A DNA stretch of 64,000 bases from Runella aurantiaca (GTDB taxonomy: Bacteria; Bacteroidota; Bacteroidia; Cytophagales; Spirosomataceae). The translations under genes were made by a program, and so were the position numbers. The stretch covers positions 62,001-126,000 of the forward strand of contig NZ_QPIW01000019.1 of NCBI RefSeq assembly GCF_003339505.1, written 5' to 3'. The notes under the pieces are model-generated. The model was not told the origin of the DNA. It did no database searches and saw only the letters and a program-made list of their open reading frames with translations. Shown here in pieces: positions 48,349 to 57,425 of the stretch (position 1 is the stretch's first letter; each line of letters opens with the position of its first letter).

Positions 48349-48400
48349 CCTGTTATATACCAAAAAAGGAGCTTAGGTTCCTTTTTTGGTATATAACAGG
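48349..48400. terminator. Bidirectional terminator, 22-base perfect arms
   Basis: Arms 48349-48370 and 48379-48400 are exact reverse complements (the inner part is CCAAAAAAGGA / TCCTTTTTTGG) around an 8-base loop. It separates the convergent serpin and FAD-oxidoreductase genes and can stop transcription from both sides. Confidence 0.85.
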
Positions 48401-48407
48401 CAAAAAT

Positions 48408-50438
48408 CTACTTGCTTGGCACAAACAAAACAGCATCTGCCACCACAACACCGTTCGCATTTTGATTGGTAATCTCTACAAAGTTTTCATTTCCTTTGGC
48501 AAAGGGATATGTACCCAATTTAATCCAATCATTTACTTGTGTTTGCGACTCAACCACCACTTCTTTGATTTCAGTAGCGGTCTTTACTCTGACCATAGTT
48601 CGGCTCGCTTTAGCCTCGTCGGCAGCTTCTCCCAGATTTCCCCCACCACCCGTTGGGCTTGGGTTGTAGACATACACTGTATACACCCCCATTTTGGGAA
48701 CATCTGGCGTAAAGAGTACGCTATTTCTATCATTGCCTTTCGAATTGTTTACCAACTGAGTCGCAGCATATTTTCCGCCCGTTTTAACAGTTTTCCAGTT
48801 ACCAATTACAGTTATTTTTGTTGGAGTAACATCATTGTCCAATAAAATTTCTGCTTGGCTTCCATCCATCAAAGGGTTGGAAAGTAACGCATTCTGAAGA
48901 TTTGTTACGTTTATTTCATGCACTGGCTTTTGGGTATCAATGGCCATCGCTGCCGCCACGGCCGAGGCTTGAGCCAACGCCATGAAAACGGGCTCCATGC
49001 GAATGGAACCGTACGCAATGTGCGTGGCAGAAAGACAAACAGGAACAAAAAGATTCTCACAATCAGCCTTTTTAGGAATCAATGAACGATAACTGATAGG
49101 ATAGGGGGGGAATCCTCCTACTTGCACATCTCCTTCGTTGCGAACTTCCATTTTGCCAGTTTTAGGGTTCTTGAACAAAATACGCTGGCAATTGTGCGAA
49201 TCCATGGTATAAGCCGCTAATCCAATACCATCTTTGACCAGTTCGCGCCCCTCGCAATTGTGTTGAGTCATCATGTATTCACCCACCAAACGGCGAGCTT
49301 CGCGGACGTAAAGTTGTGGACTGAAATGGTCATTGTCGATGTATTCATCCTTGGGATAACCCCATTCCAACATTTGTTTACGGAGATGCTCGGGCATTCG
49401 TGGGTCATGCCCTACAAAATAGAGGAACCCTTTGGTGTAGTCTTCGTGGTCTTTGATGATTTTCTTACGGGTTTCATAATTGGCTTCCGCATAATCATGA
49501 TTCATGCCAATCATATCGGTCGAAAACCCACCTTTGTTATTGATATCGGTTTTTGAATTGGGCATATCCGCAATGTGCATCACGCCCCAATTGATGTGCG
49601 GTGGTTTTTCAATGGCCACTTGCCGCAATAAGAGTTCATACCTAGTTGAGTCATAGCGTTCAGGACGCGTGATCGGAATCCGATTGGCTGGGTCTTTGGT
49701 AAGGCACAGTCGAAAATTATAGGTTTGTAAAAGCTTATCGCCCGAACCGTTTGGGGCCAATGCCGCCGTTGATATTCCCCACAACAAACCGCTCGAAGGA
49801 TCTCCGGGGGTTTTGTAAGGGTCCACGCCCTCAGGAAATTGGTGTTTATCCAATAGCTGCACGCCATTCCACGTCTCATTGTACTGGCTATTTGCCTCGC
49901 GCCCCACGATGTAACTCACACCTGCTTTGGCCATCAAATCTCCTTCGTAAGTACAATCAATAAACATTTTTGCTTTTACCGTTCGCAGCCCCTGACCTGG
50001 CTGATTAGACGGCTCAACGGTGATTTCTTGAATCTTGCCTTCTTTTTTAGAAGCAGACACCAAACGATACTCAAACCAAACTGGAAAATTACCTTTTTTT
50101 ACATATTCTTTGAACAGGTTTTCTGCCACATGCGGCTCAAAAGTCCATTGCTCAAACTTCCCGTAGTGTTGACCTATTTGGCGGTAAAAATCCCTTGCAA
50201 TGCCCGTAATCGCATATTTATTCCCGATATCGGTTTGGCCTAAGCCGCCCGAACTTAATCCCCCCAAATGCTTTCCTGACTCAATAAGCAACACTGTTTT
50301 TCCCGCTTTTTTAGCGGTATAGGCAGCAATGACTCCCGCCGAAGAACCCCCATACACACAAATATCATAGGTTTGGGCAACTGCTGGCGCAAGAATTGAA
50401 ACGATTAAAGTGAACAGAAGAGCAATGCGTTTTTTCAT
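48408..50438 (-). CDS. Secreted FAD-dependent oxidoreductase with C-terminal beta-domain
   Basis: 676 residues. Signal peptide (ends APAVAQ), then a Rossmann FAD-binding motif YDICVYGGSSAGVIAAY with a typical ADP-binding beta-alpha-beta, and LIESGKHLGGLSSGGLG as in the FAD_oxidored group (PF12831) common in Bacteroidota. The conserved CTYEGDLMAKAG follows. The last about 140 residues (from VIGNWKTVKTGGKY) are a beta-sandwich like the C-terminal domains of xanthan-lyase/golvesin-like proteins, likely carbohydrate-binding. Substrate is unknown; a sugar- or glycan-acting role is inferred. A near-consensus promoter lies 37 bases upstream. Confidence 0.85.
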   Translation of the reverse strand: MKKRIALLFTLIVSILAPAVAQTYDICVYGGSSAGVIAAYTAKKAGKTVLLIESGKHLGGLSSGGLGQTDIGNKYAITGIARDFYRQIGQHYGKFEQWTFEPHVAENLFKEYVKKGNFPVWFEYRLVSASKKEGKIQEITVEPSNQPGQGLRTVKAKMFIDCTYEGDLMAKAGVSYIVGREANSQYNETWNGVQLLDKHQFPEGVDPYKTPGDPSSGLLWGISTAALAPNGSGDKLLQTYNFRLCLTKDPANRIPITRPERYDSTRYELLLRQVAIEKPPHINWGVMHIADMPNSKTDINNKGGFSTDMIGMNHDYAEANYETRKKIIKDHEDYTKGFLYFVGHDPRMPEHLRKQMLEWGYPKDEYIDNDHFSPQLYVREARRLVGEYMMTQHNCEGRELVKDGIGLAAYTMDSHNCQRILFKNPKTGKMEVRNEGDVQVGGFPPYPISYRSLIPKKADCENLFVPVCLSATHIAYGSIRMEPVFMALAQASAVAAAMAIDTQKPVHEINVTNLQNALLSNPLMDGSQAEILLDNDVTPTKITVIGNWKTVKTGGKYAATQLVNNSKGNDRNSVLFTPDVPKMGVYTVYVYNPSPTGGGGNLGEAADEAKASRTMVRVKTATEIKEVVVESQTQVNDWIKLGTYPFAKGNENFVEITNQNANGVVVADAVLFVPSK

Positions 50439-50474
50439 AGATATTGGATTTATAAGAAAAAGATACAGACCTTT

Positions 50475-50505
50475 GAAACTTACTTTTATGCATTAAGTGG
50501 CCAAA
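50475..50505 (-). promoter_or_regulatory. Promoter for the FAD-dependent oxidoreductase
   Basis: Minus strand TTTG (50502-50505), exactly 19 bases, then TAAGTTTC (50475-50482), one base from TAnnTTTG. It ends 36 bases before the ATG at 50438. Confidence 0.65.
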
Positions 50506-50584
50506 TCATTCGGTAAAACGGCACTATTTTCTTTGAATCTTTCGTTAGAAACATAAACAACCTTGAACACCATAAATATAGTAT

Positions 50585-51268
50585 ATGAAAAAGTTTTCGA
50601 CTTCTTTGTTTATTCTCCTTTTCGCGGCGGTCTCTTCGGTATATGCTCAGGGCGTGGAGTGGGGATTAAAAGCAGGCATACAAATGACCCAGTTTATGGG
50701 CCGTGACTTTGAAGGGGTGTTAGCTACCTCAAGTTCACAGATACCCGAAAAAATTTCTTCAAAAGGAGGCTCAACCTTTGGTTATACCTTGGGAGGATAT
50801 GTGCGTTCGACTGAAAATGTATTTTTACAAGGAGAATTACTAGTTTCTATCAAAGGAGCTCAACTAGAACGGCTGAGTACATCGACCAAAACGAGTGTGC
50901 AGTACGGACAGTTGGATATTCCGTTTTCGATTGGCTATAAACACAATCAATTTGAAATCAGCGGAGGACCTTTGTTATCCCTTCAGTTGTTTGAAAACGG
51001 GACATTGAAAGAATTTTTATCCCAATATTCAAATACGCCGCTTTCTTTTTCACCGTACAAATCATACGCATTTGGGTATCATGCAGGCATTGGAGCGCAC
51101 TTCAACAAGTTGGGAATCAATCTTCGTTATTTGGCCAGCATTCAGCCAGTTAGCGATATGTATATTTCGTACACAACGGCAGGCAGTGATCCACAATTGC
51201 GAGAGAGTCTCTTTCAACAAAATTTCGGGTCGTTACAGTTAGCGATTTCTTATCGGTTAAGTAAATAA
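50585..51268 (+). CDS. Outer-membrane beta-barrel (PorT-like) protein
   Basis: 227 residues. Signal peptide MKKFSTSLFILLFAAVSSVYAQ, then GVEWGLKAGIQMTQFMG and regularly spaced amphipathic strands (NVFLQGELLVSI, FEISGGPLLSLQLF, INLRYLASIQPV) ending LQLAISYRLSK, the pattern of the eight-stranded outer-membrane beta-barrel (PorT/OMP_b-brl_2) family. Function unassigned. Single gene, divergent from the oxidoreductase, followed by its own terminator. Confidence 0.8.
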   Translation: MKKFSTSLFILLFAAVSSVYAQGVEWGLKAGIQMTQFMGRDFEGVLATSSSQIPEKISSKGGSTFGYTLGGYVRSTENVFLQGELLVSIKGAQLERLSTSTKTSVQYGQLDIPFSIGYKHNQFEISGGPLLSLQLFENGTLKEFLSQYSNTPLSFSPYKSYAFGYHAGIGAHFNKLGINLRYLASIQPVSDMYISYTTAGSDPQLRESLFQQNFGSLQLAISYRLSK

Positions 51269-51282
51269 TCGGACAATAAAAA

Positions 51283-51315
51283 AGAGCCATCCTGACATTA
51301 CATCAGAATGGCTCT
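51283..51315 (-). terminator. Terminator of the second M1 peptidase gene
   Basis: Arms AGAGCCAT (51283-51290) and ATGGCTCT (51308-51315) with inner CTGA/TCAG pairing. On the minus strand it is followed directly by TTTTTTATTG, about 60 bases past the peptidase stop. Confidence 0.8.
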
Positions 51316-51319
51316 CTAG

Positions 51320-51350
51320 AGGGGCGGGGTTAACCTTCGCCCTTTTTTTA
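51320..51350 (+). terminator. Terminator of the beta-barrel gene
   Basis: AGGGGCG (51320-51326) pairs with CGCCCTT (51338-51344) over an 11-base loop and is followed by a T-run on the plus strand. It lies about 50 bases past the barrel gene stop and overlaps nothing else. Confidence 0.65.
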
Positions 51351-51377
51351 TGCCTATGCAATTAAGCCCTACTTTTG

Positions 51378-53750
51378 TTAATTCTTTGCACCGCCTTGTT
51401 GACCTGCTTTGGGCTGCTGGCTTTGCTGAGCTTCGCGCATTGGATTAGGCCCGCGCTGGAATCCCTGCGATTTAAACAATTGGAATTTGGTCGGTTGAGC
51501 CGGCTGGCGTGGGAAGCTGTTGCTCTCTTCGTCAATATCGGCAATTTCACGATATGGGTCCAACGTCCATTGAACTACCTTCTTTTTACTGGTAATAACT
51601 TTAGAAACATTTTGGTCGTTCAATCTCCAGATTTCAGCTGGGAATCTTGCTACAGAATCGGTTCCGTCCTCAAATTGCATCTTCACGATTACTGGCATAG
51701 GCAGACCTCCTTTGTTTTTTACTTTCAATGTATAGAAGTTCACTCCTGATTCGACCAACTTACGCTCATCTGGATTTAAGCTTGCCAAATAGGTATCGTA
51801 TTTTTTCTTGTCAGCTTCCGTCACTTTGTAAGGGTCATACGTGTTGTAAAAATCTTTCATATCGGGATTTTTATCAACAACTGACTCTTTGATGTAGTCT
51901 TTGTCGCGTTGGCGAGCCACGGTGTTGCGTTTGGCTTCAGCTTGTTTTTTTGCTTCTGCTTTGTTGATTTCGGGATTTTGGGTATCCAACGCAAACCATT
52001 CCACTTCGACTAAGTCTTGGTCAACAGCCTCTGTGCCATAAAACCAACCTTTCCAAAACCAATCCAAATCCACTCCTGAGGCATCTTCCATAGTGCGGAA
52101 GAAATCAGCCGGAGTAGGATTTTTAAACGCCCAACGGCGTGCATATTCTTTGAAAGCATAGTCAAACAACTCACGACCCATGACTGTCTCACGCAAAATA
52201 TTGAGCGCCGTAGCCGGCTTGGCATAGGCATTGGGGCCATAAAGCATGATATTATCAGAACTCGTCATGATAGGGACCAGATTTTTGGCATCCTGTTTCA
52301 TATAATCTACGATGAACTGAGGTTCTCCCCGCCGAGTTGGATAATCTTTATCCCATTCTTTTTCGGCAAGGTACTGTACAAAGGTGTTCAAACCCTCGTC
52401 CATCCATCCCCATTGGCGTTCGTCAGAATTGACAATCATCGGGAAGAAATTATGGCCTACTTCGTGAATAATCACGCCAATCATCCCGTATTTGGTACCT
52501 TCTGAGTAAGTTCCGTCCGCTTCAGGACGTCCACCGTTAAACGAAATCATTGGATATTCCATTCCACCGCCACTGGCATGGCACGAATAAGCCACTGGAT
52601 AAGGGTAATCGACAGAATACTTTGAATAAGAGCGTATAGTATGCGCTACCACCATTGTAGAGTACTGTCCCCAAAGCGGATTCCCTTCTTTTGAATAAAG
52701 CGACATACACATCACTTTTTTGCCCGCTTGGTCTATCTGCATGGCATCCCAGATAAACTTACGGCTTGTGGCAAAGGCAAAGTCGCGCACGTTTTCAGCC
52801 TTATAAATCCACGTTTTCTTACCTGTTGGTTTGTTTTTTTCGGCTTTTTCAGCTTCTTCTTGGCTCACAATCAACACAGGACGCGTAGCCGTTTTGGCTT
52901 TTTCCATGCGTTTTTGCTGCTCTGATGTAAGTACTTGTGCGGCATTTTGTAATTCACCTGTTGCTCCTACAATATGATCATTGGGCACCGTTAAGGCTAC
53001 TTTATAGTTACCAAAAGTCAACGTAAACTCTCCTTGGCCTAAGAATTGTTTGTGCTGCCAACCATTCACATCATCATAAACGCACATTCTTGGAAACCAG
53101 TGCGCAATAAAATAATTGGTGTTACCATCTTTCGGGAAAAACTCATAACCCGCCCGTCCGTAGTACTCATTGATAAAGTAGTTCCAGTCCACCGAAAAAG
53201 CATACGATTGGCCCGTTTTGATACCTACTGGCAGCTCTATGCGCATCATCGTACCATTGATGGTGTGTTTGAGCGGTTGACCCGTTTTGGGGTCTTTGAC
53301 TGAAGTAATTTTGAAGCTAAAATCACCAGCAACACTACCTCTAACCGAACTAGGAGCATTTAAACCTGTCACGGCATTGGATGACATTTGGTTTTGAATG
53401 CTGTTATTTTGTGAAGTAGCATTGATAGAACTTTTTTCAAATAAATTTTGGTCCAATTGTAACCAAACGTACTTCAACTCATCGGGGGAGTTATTAAAAT
53501 AAGTAATGGTTTCAGTGCCGGTAATTTTGCGTTTTTCATCGTCCAATTCGGCTTTAATGTCGTAGTCGGCGCGTTGCTGCCAAAAGTCCTTTCCTGGCGC
53601 ACCCGACGCGGTACGTGTAGTGTTCGGGGTCGGGAGCGATGCCCCCAATTGTTCAAAACGTGAATTGGCGTTGTAATTGCCCGCAGGAGGTTGAGCAAGC
53701 AAACCGCCAGCGGTAAGCATCAGCCAGTAAAAAATAAACTGTTTTCTCAT
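51378..53750 (-). CDS. Secreted M1 family zinc metallopeptidase (second copy)
   Basis: 790 residues. Signal peptide ending TAGGLLAQ, N-terminal beta-domain with RADYDIKAELDDEKRKITG and [10 protein letters not shown], substrate-binding GGGMEYPMISF, zinc site HEVGH (His429, Glu430, His433) with Glu452 in WMDEG. The architecture and many short stretches match the M1 protein at 5157-7160, but this one has an extra lysine/glutamate-rich insertion of about 80 residues in its C-terminal third and a Gln/Gly-rich tail (QQSQQPKAGQQGG). It should be a surface or periplasmic peptidase. The start at 53750 is supported by the signal peptide. Confidence 0.93.
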   Translation of the reverse strand: MRKQFIFYWLMLTAGGLLAQPPAGNYNANSRFEQLGASLPTPNTTRTASGAPGKDFWQQRADYDIKAELDDEKRKITGTETITYFNNSPDELKYVWLQLDQNLFEKSSINATSQNNSIQNQMSSNAVTGLNAPSSVRGSVAGDFSFKITSVKDPKTGQPLKHTINGTMMRIELPVGIKTGQSYAFSVDWNYFINEYYGRAGYEFFPKDGNTNYFIAHWFPRMCVYDDVNGWQHKQFLGQGEFTLTFGNYKVALTVPNDHIVGATGELQNAAQVLTSEQQKRMEKAKTATRPVLIVSQEEAEKAEKNKPTGKKTWIYKAENVRDFAFATSRKFIWDAMQIDQAGKKVMCMSLYSKEGNPLWGQYSTMVVAHTIRSYSKYSVDYPYPVAYSCHASGGGMEYPMISFNGGRPEADGTYSEGTKYGMIGVIIHEVGHNFFPMIVNSDERQWGWMDEGLNTFVQYLAEKEWDKDYPTRRGEPQFIVDYMKQDAKNLVPIMTSSDNIMLYGPNAYAKPATALNILRETVMGRELFDYAFKEYARRWAFKNPTPADFFRTMEDASGVDLDWFWKGWFYGTEAVDQDLVEVEWFALDTQNPEINKAEAKKQAEAKRNTVARQRDKDYIKESVVDKNPDMKDFYNTYDPYKVTEADKKKYDTYLASLNPDERKLVESGVNFYTLKVKNKGGLPMPVIVKMQFEDGTDSVARFPAEIWRLNDQNVSKVITSKKKVVQWTLDPYREIADIDEESNSFPRQPAQPTKFQLFKSQGFQRGPNPMREAQQSQQPKAGQQGGAKN

Positions 53751-53842
53751 CGGAAGTTGGTATTAGTTTGTTGGTTGTAAAAATAAAAGAAAATAGCAAA
53801 AATCGCCCTCGTAGGTAGACACTTACCCTTTTTTCAGCGACA

Positions 53843-54451
53843 TTATTCCACGGATAGACCTACAAAAGTTCGAAAAACCTCATTTTCCAAAATCAACGAA
53901 AGGGCCATCCCAGCCACAATTCCCGAAATCAAATGGTTCCAAGTGAGGCGTTTGACCCTTATCACATCCACAAAAAGAGAGGCAATGGCTAAAGCGATGG
54001 CCACTATCACAAGTTGACCCAATTCCAAACCAACATTGAACGCAAACAACGGCATCACAATGCTATCTTGGTCGCCCAGTAAACTGCGCAGGTAATTGGA
54101 AAAACCCATGCCGTGAATTAAGCCAAAACATGCCGCCAATACATACCTCAGTTTGGGGGATTTTGGCTCACCCGTGCTCTTTTCTGAAAAATTAGAGACG
54201 GCCGTAATGAAAATCGTAATCGGAATCAACAATTCAATGAAGGCCGAACTATAGGTAATCATTTTAAGCGTAGCCAACGCTAGGGTCACCGAATGGCCCA
54301 GTGTAAAAGCGGTAACCAAAACCAATACTTTTTTCCATTCTCTGAAAGCATAAATGGCGCAAAGTGCGATTACAAACAATATATGATCGTAACCGTTGGG
54401 GTCAGTGATGTGGGAAAATCCGAGTTGAAGATAGGCTTGAAATTCAGACAT
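53843..54451 (-). CDS. HupE/UreJ-2 family membrane protein
   Basis: 202 residues with about six membrane helices. The family features are visible: GFSHITDPNGYDHILFV, VTAFTLGHSVTLAL, and FGLIHGMGFSNYLR, with the conserved His residues that may bind nickel or another metal, and FNVGLELGQL. HupE/UreJ proteins are implicated in nickel/cobalt uptake. No hydrogenase or urease genes are in the window. It stands between the M1 peptidase and hpt, on the same strand as both, with gaps of 92 and 54 bases. Confidence 0.88.
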   Translation of the reverse strand: MSEFQAYLQLGFSHITDPNGYDHILFVIALCAIYAFREWKKVLVLVTAFTLGHSVTLALATLKMITYSSAFIELLIPITIFITAVSNFSEKSTGEPKSPKLRYVLAACFGLIHGMGFSNYLRSLLGDQDSIVMPLFAFNVGLELGQLVIVAIALAIASLFVDVIRVKRLTWNHLISGIVAGMALSLILENEVFRTFVGLSVE

Positions 54452-54505
54452 AAGGTGTAGACAGATGTGGGTAAAAATTACTTATCAAATAAAAAAATGA
54501 GCAAA

Positions 54506-55036
54506 TTAATCAGCCAGTACGTATATCGCATCCAGGTTTCGTCCCTGCTCGTCATAATCAAGGCCATATCCAACCACAAAACGATTTTCTATTTCGAACC
54601 CTACGTACTTTACAGTTAGCGGAGTTTTGAGAGCTACTGGCTTAAAGAGCATGGAAGCAACCTGAATAGAGTCGGGTTTTTGAACCGAAAGCTGAAAAAG
54701 CAGTTTATTCATCGTCAGGCCTGTATCCACAATATCTTCGACAATAATCACGTGTCGGCCTTCAATCGACTCTTTTAAGCCCAATATTTCCTTCAACTGC
54801 CCCGTTGATTCGGTTTTTGAGTACGAAGAAACCCGAACAAATGTAATTTCGCAGGGGATAGGAACGTTTTTTATAAGCTCCGCTGCAAAGAGGAACGCAC
54901 CATTAAGGACGACCACAAAAAGGGGATTTTTGTCTCGGTAATCTTCGCTAATTTTGCGACCCACTTCGGCAATTCGTTCTTCCAGCGTTTGTTTGTCAAT
55001 GAATGGCACAAACTGTTTGTCTCTGACGACCTGCAT
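54506..55036 (-). CDS. hpt: Hypoxanthine phosphoribosyltransferase
   Basis: 176 residues. The PRPP-binding loop IIVEDIVDTGLTMN (about 96-109) with the acidic pair, the flexible-loop SYSKTESTGQ, and the purine-contact VKYVGFEIENRFVVGYGLDYD are all typical of type I Hpt. It salvages hypoxanthine (and possibly guanine) to IMP/GMP with PRPP. Divergent from the TPR protein gene. Confidence 0.96.
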   Translation of the reverse strand: MQVVRDKQFVPFIDKQTLEERIAEVGRKISEDYRDKNPLFVVVLNGAFLFAAELIKNVPIPCEITFVRVSSYSKTESTGQLKEILGLKESIEGRHVIIVEDIVDTGLTMNKLLFQLSVQKPDSIQVASMLFKPVALKTPLTVKYVGFEIENRFVVGYGLDYDEQGRNLDAIYVLAD

Positions 55037-55132
55037 GTTTGAGAAATATTAAAAAATTATTAAAAAAAACTTAAATTTATAAACTGTCCGAAAGAAATGT
55101 ACGTTAATACGGTACAGCAAAGATAATAGACC

Positions 55133-56371
55133 ATGAAAAAGAACAGTTTAAAATATTGGATATTCGGTTTTACATGCATCTTTATGGTGGTTGTGAAGCC
55201 CGCAAAAGCACAATTGTACGCATCTGCCGATTTTGACAGCAAATATGAGATGCTCCTCTCCAATCCCGGTGTACAAATCGAGGCCACGGAAGCAATCAAT
55301 AAATTGTACAACTTCAAATTTGCCGAGGCCGATGCCGAATTCCGCTGGTTACGTTATCGCTATCCAAACCATCCGATGCCCTATTTTTTGATGGGATTGG
55401 CCGAATGGTGGAAAATCGTTCCAAACACCGACGATACTCGCTACGACGACCGTTGCATTGCCCTCATGGATACCTGCATTACCTTGGCCGAAAAGCTCTA
55501 CGATATTCGGGAAAATAAAATTGAACCTTCGTTCTTTTTGGCGGCGGCCTATGCATTTAAAGGACGTATTCACTCCGAGCGCAAACACTGGTCACGGGCC
55601 ACTTTTGCGGGAAAAAATGCCCTTAAATATTTAGAACGTTGCAAGGGCCAAAGCGAAATCAGCCCAGAGTTACTATTTGGAGATGGTTTATTCAACTATT
55701 TTGCCGAATGGATTCCCGACAATTATCCTCTCCTGAAACCTGTTTTGTGGCTTTTTCCGAAAGGGAATAAACAAATGGGTATCCAACAACTAGAAAAAGT
55801 CGGTAACAACGCGTTTTATACAAGGACCGAAGCCCGCTATTTTCTGTTGCAGATTTACGGGTACGAAAATCAGTACGCAAAATCGTATGATTTGGCAAAA
55901 TATTCTTGGGAAACCTACCCCGACAATCCGTATTTTGAGCGCTATTATTTACGTTCAGCTTTTGTACGCGGAAACTCTGACGAAGCCGAGAAAATAGCGA
56001 ATAGTATTTTGGCAAAAATTGACGCTGGAAAAACGGGTTATGAGGCCGTAAGTGGCCGAAATGCCGCGTACGTGTTGGCCTACTATGCCAACAACTACCA
56101 CCGCGACCTTCCTAAAGCCAAACTGTACTATCAGAAAACGCTTGATTATTCCACACAGGCAAAGGCCTTTACCTCAGGCTATTACTTAGCGTCTTTGGTG
56201 GGATTGGGACGAATTGCCGAGAAAGAAAAGAATTACGATGCCGCTCGTGAATACTACAAAACAGCGGTAGACAGAGGCGAGAAAAAATCTACCCAAGTGA
56301 AGGAAGCCAAAGACGCACTCTCAAACCTCAATAAAGTACGACGCGAGGAGCGTCGAAAACAACGGAATTGA
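55133..56371 (+). CDS. Secreted tetratricopeptide-repeat protein
   Basis: 412 residues. Signal peptide (FTCIFMVVVKPAKAQ) then helical repeats, with TPR-like blocks KFAEADAEFRWLRYRYPNHPMPYFLMGLAE, NAFYTRTEARYFLLQIYGYENQY and NYDAAREYYKTAV quoted in part only. The end is strongly basic (KVRREERRKQRN). It probably scaffolds protein contacts in the periplasm; a specific partner is not evident. It is followed by a terminator shared with the convergent DeoR-type gene. Confidence 0.8.
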   Translation: MKKNSLKYWIFGFTCIFMVVVKPAKAQLYASADFDSKYEMLLSNPGVQIEATEAINKLYNFKFAEADAEFRWLRYRYPNHPMPYFLMGLAEWWKIVPNTDDTRYDDRCIALMDTCITLAEKLYDIRENKIEPSFFLAAAYAFKGRIHSERKHWSRATFAGKNALKYLERCKGQSEISPELLFGDGLFNYFAEWIPDNYPLLKPVLWLFPKGNKQMGIQQLEKVGNNAFYTRTEARYFLLQIYGYENQYAKSYDLAKYSWETYPDNPYFERYYLRSAFVRGNSDEAEKIANSILAKIDAGKTGYEAVSGRNAAYVLAYYANNYHRDLPKAKLYYQKTLDYSTQAKAFTSGYYLASLVGLGRIAEKEKNYDAAREYYKTAVDRGEKKSTQVKEAKDALSNLNKVRREERRKQRN

Positions 56372-56386
56372 TTTTTTAAAATCATA

Positions 56387-56430
56387 AAAGCGCGAAAGGA
56401 TTCGAATTATTTGGTTTCTTTCGCGTTTTT
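56387..56430. terminator. Terminator between TPR gene and DeoR-type gene
   Basis: Arms CGCGAAAG (56391-56398) and CTTTCGCG (56418-56425) flanked by an A-rich and a T-rich side, so it may serve both convergent genes. Confidence 0.7.
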
Positions 56431-56444
56431 TATGGATGATTTGT

Positions 56445-57209
56445 CTACAAAATAATCATTCCGCTTTGGGTGTAGTTACTAAATCGAGGAGAGTCGGGCG
56501 AGAGCTCGGTGATTAAGAAATCAATATCATTTAGCTCACAAACGCGAAGGCGTTGGGTGCTCCCGAGTTTTTCACTAATGGTTACAATCGCTGTTCTTTT
56601 GCAGGCCTTTATCATCGCTTTTTTTACTTGAACTGCCTCCAAATCAGAATCTGTAATCCCTTCGCCATCAATTGAATTGGTGCCCAAAATACACAAATCT
56701 GCACTGATGTCATTCATTCTACTGATTACTTCACCGCCCACGCTTATTTGAGAGTTTTTTACCAATTTACCCCCCAAAAAAATAACTTCTACGTTGGGGT
56801 GGTCACAGAGTTGCAACGCGGTAGTTAAGCTTACCGTAAAAAAAGTTGCGTGTAAATTCTGCGGCAATGCCCTCACCAATTCCCGCACGGTGGTCCCCCC
56901 GCCAATCATTACAAACATGCCATTTTCAATCAATGAAGCCGCTTTCTGAGCAATGATTGTTTTCTCAGAAAAGGCATAAGTACTACTCGGAACATAATCA
57001 TAGTGATAGGATTTTGACAATGCACCTCCGTGTACTTTTATCAATTCACCCGCTTCCGCTAATTCATTCAAATCCCGACGAATTGTATCTTCAGATACGT
57101 TCAGCATTGCTCCTAAATCAGCCGACAAAGCCCGGTTATGCAGGTTCACCTGTTTCATTATGAATGCCTGACGTTCTCGTTTCAGCATGTGCGCTTGGAC
57201 TTGGTGCAT
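56445..57209 (-). CDS. DeoR/GlpR-family transcriptional regulator
   Basis: 254 residues; an alternative start at 57188 (MLKRERQ) is common for the family. The N-terminal winged helix includes VSEDTIRRDLNELAEAGELIKVHGGAL, the DeoR signature. The C-terminal sugar-phosphate-sensing domain shows GGGTTVRELV, FFTVSLTTALQL, FLGGKL and GTNSIDGEGITDSD. Such proteins usually repress sugar or nucleoside genes and are released by a phosphorylated sugar. It is divergent from the SusC/SusD pair with 216 bases between, so that pair is the likely target (inference). Confidence 0.92.
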   Translation of the reverse strand: MHQVQAHMLKRERQAFIMKQVNLHNRALSADLGAMLNVSEDTIRRDLNELAEAGELIKVHGGALSKSYHYDYVPSSTYAFSEKTIIAQKAASLIENGMFVMIGGGTTVRELVRALPQNLHATFFTVSLTTALQLCDHPNVEVIFLGGKLVKNSQISVGGEVISRMNDISADLCILGTNSIDGEGITDSDLEAVQVKKAMIKACKRTAIVTISEKLGSTQRLRVCELNDIDFLITELSPDSPRFSNYTQSGMIIL

Positions 57210-57425
57210 ATTAATACTTCCCTTTTATATAAACCTGCAAAAAGATGCAATTATAACAACTGCTTTTATCTAAAAAAGTAAAATCCACTAAAAATCTATG
57301 GTTTATTTATCAAAATATTCATAAATGGTGAAAAAAAACAAATTTTCGTGTCGAGATGTGCAGTTTTTTTGCATATTTATTGCGGCTTTTTGCCGATTTT
57401 AATAAACAATCTTTTTTCAACCACT

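Noticed and set aside
57348-57425. Longer start for the SusC gene
   Set aside because: The extension lies in AT-rich promoter-like DNA, and the ATG at 57426 gives the usual N-terminal length before the signal region.
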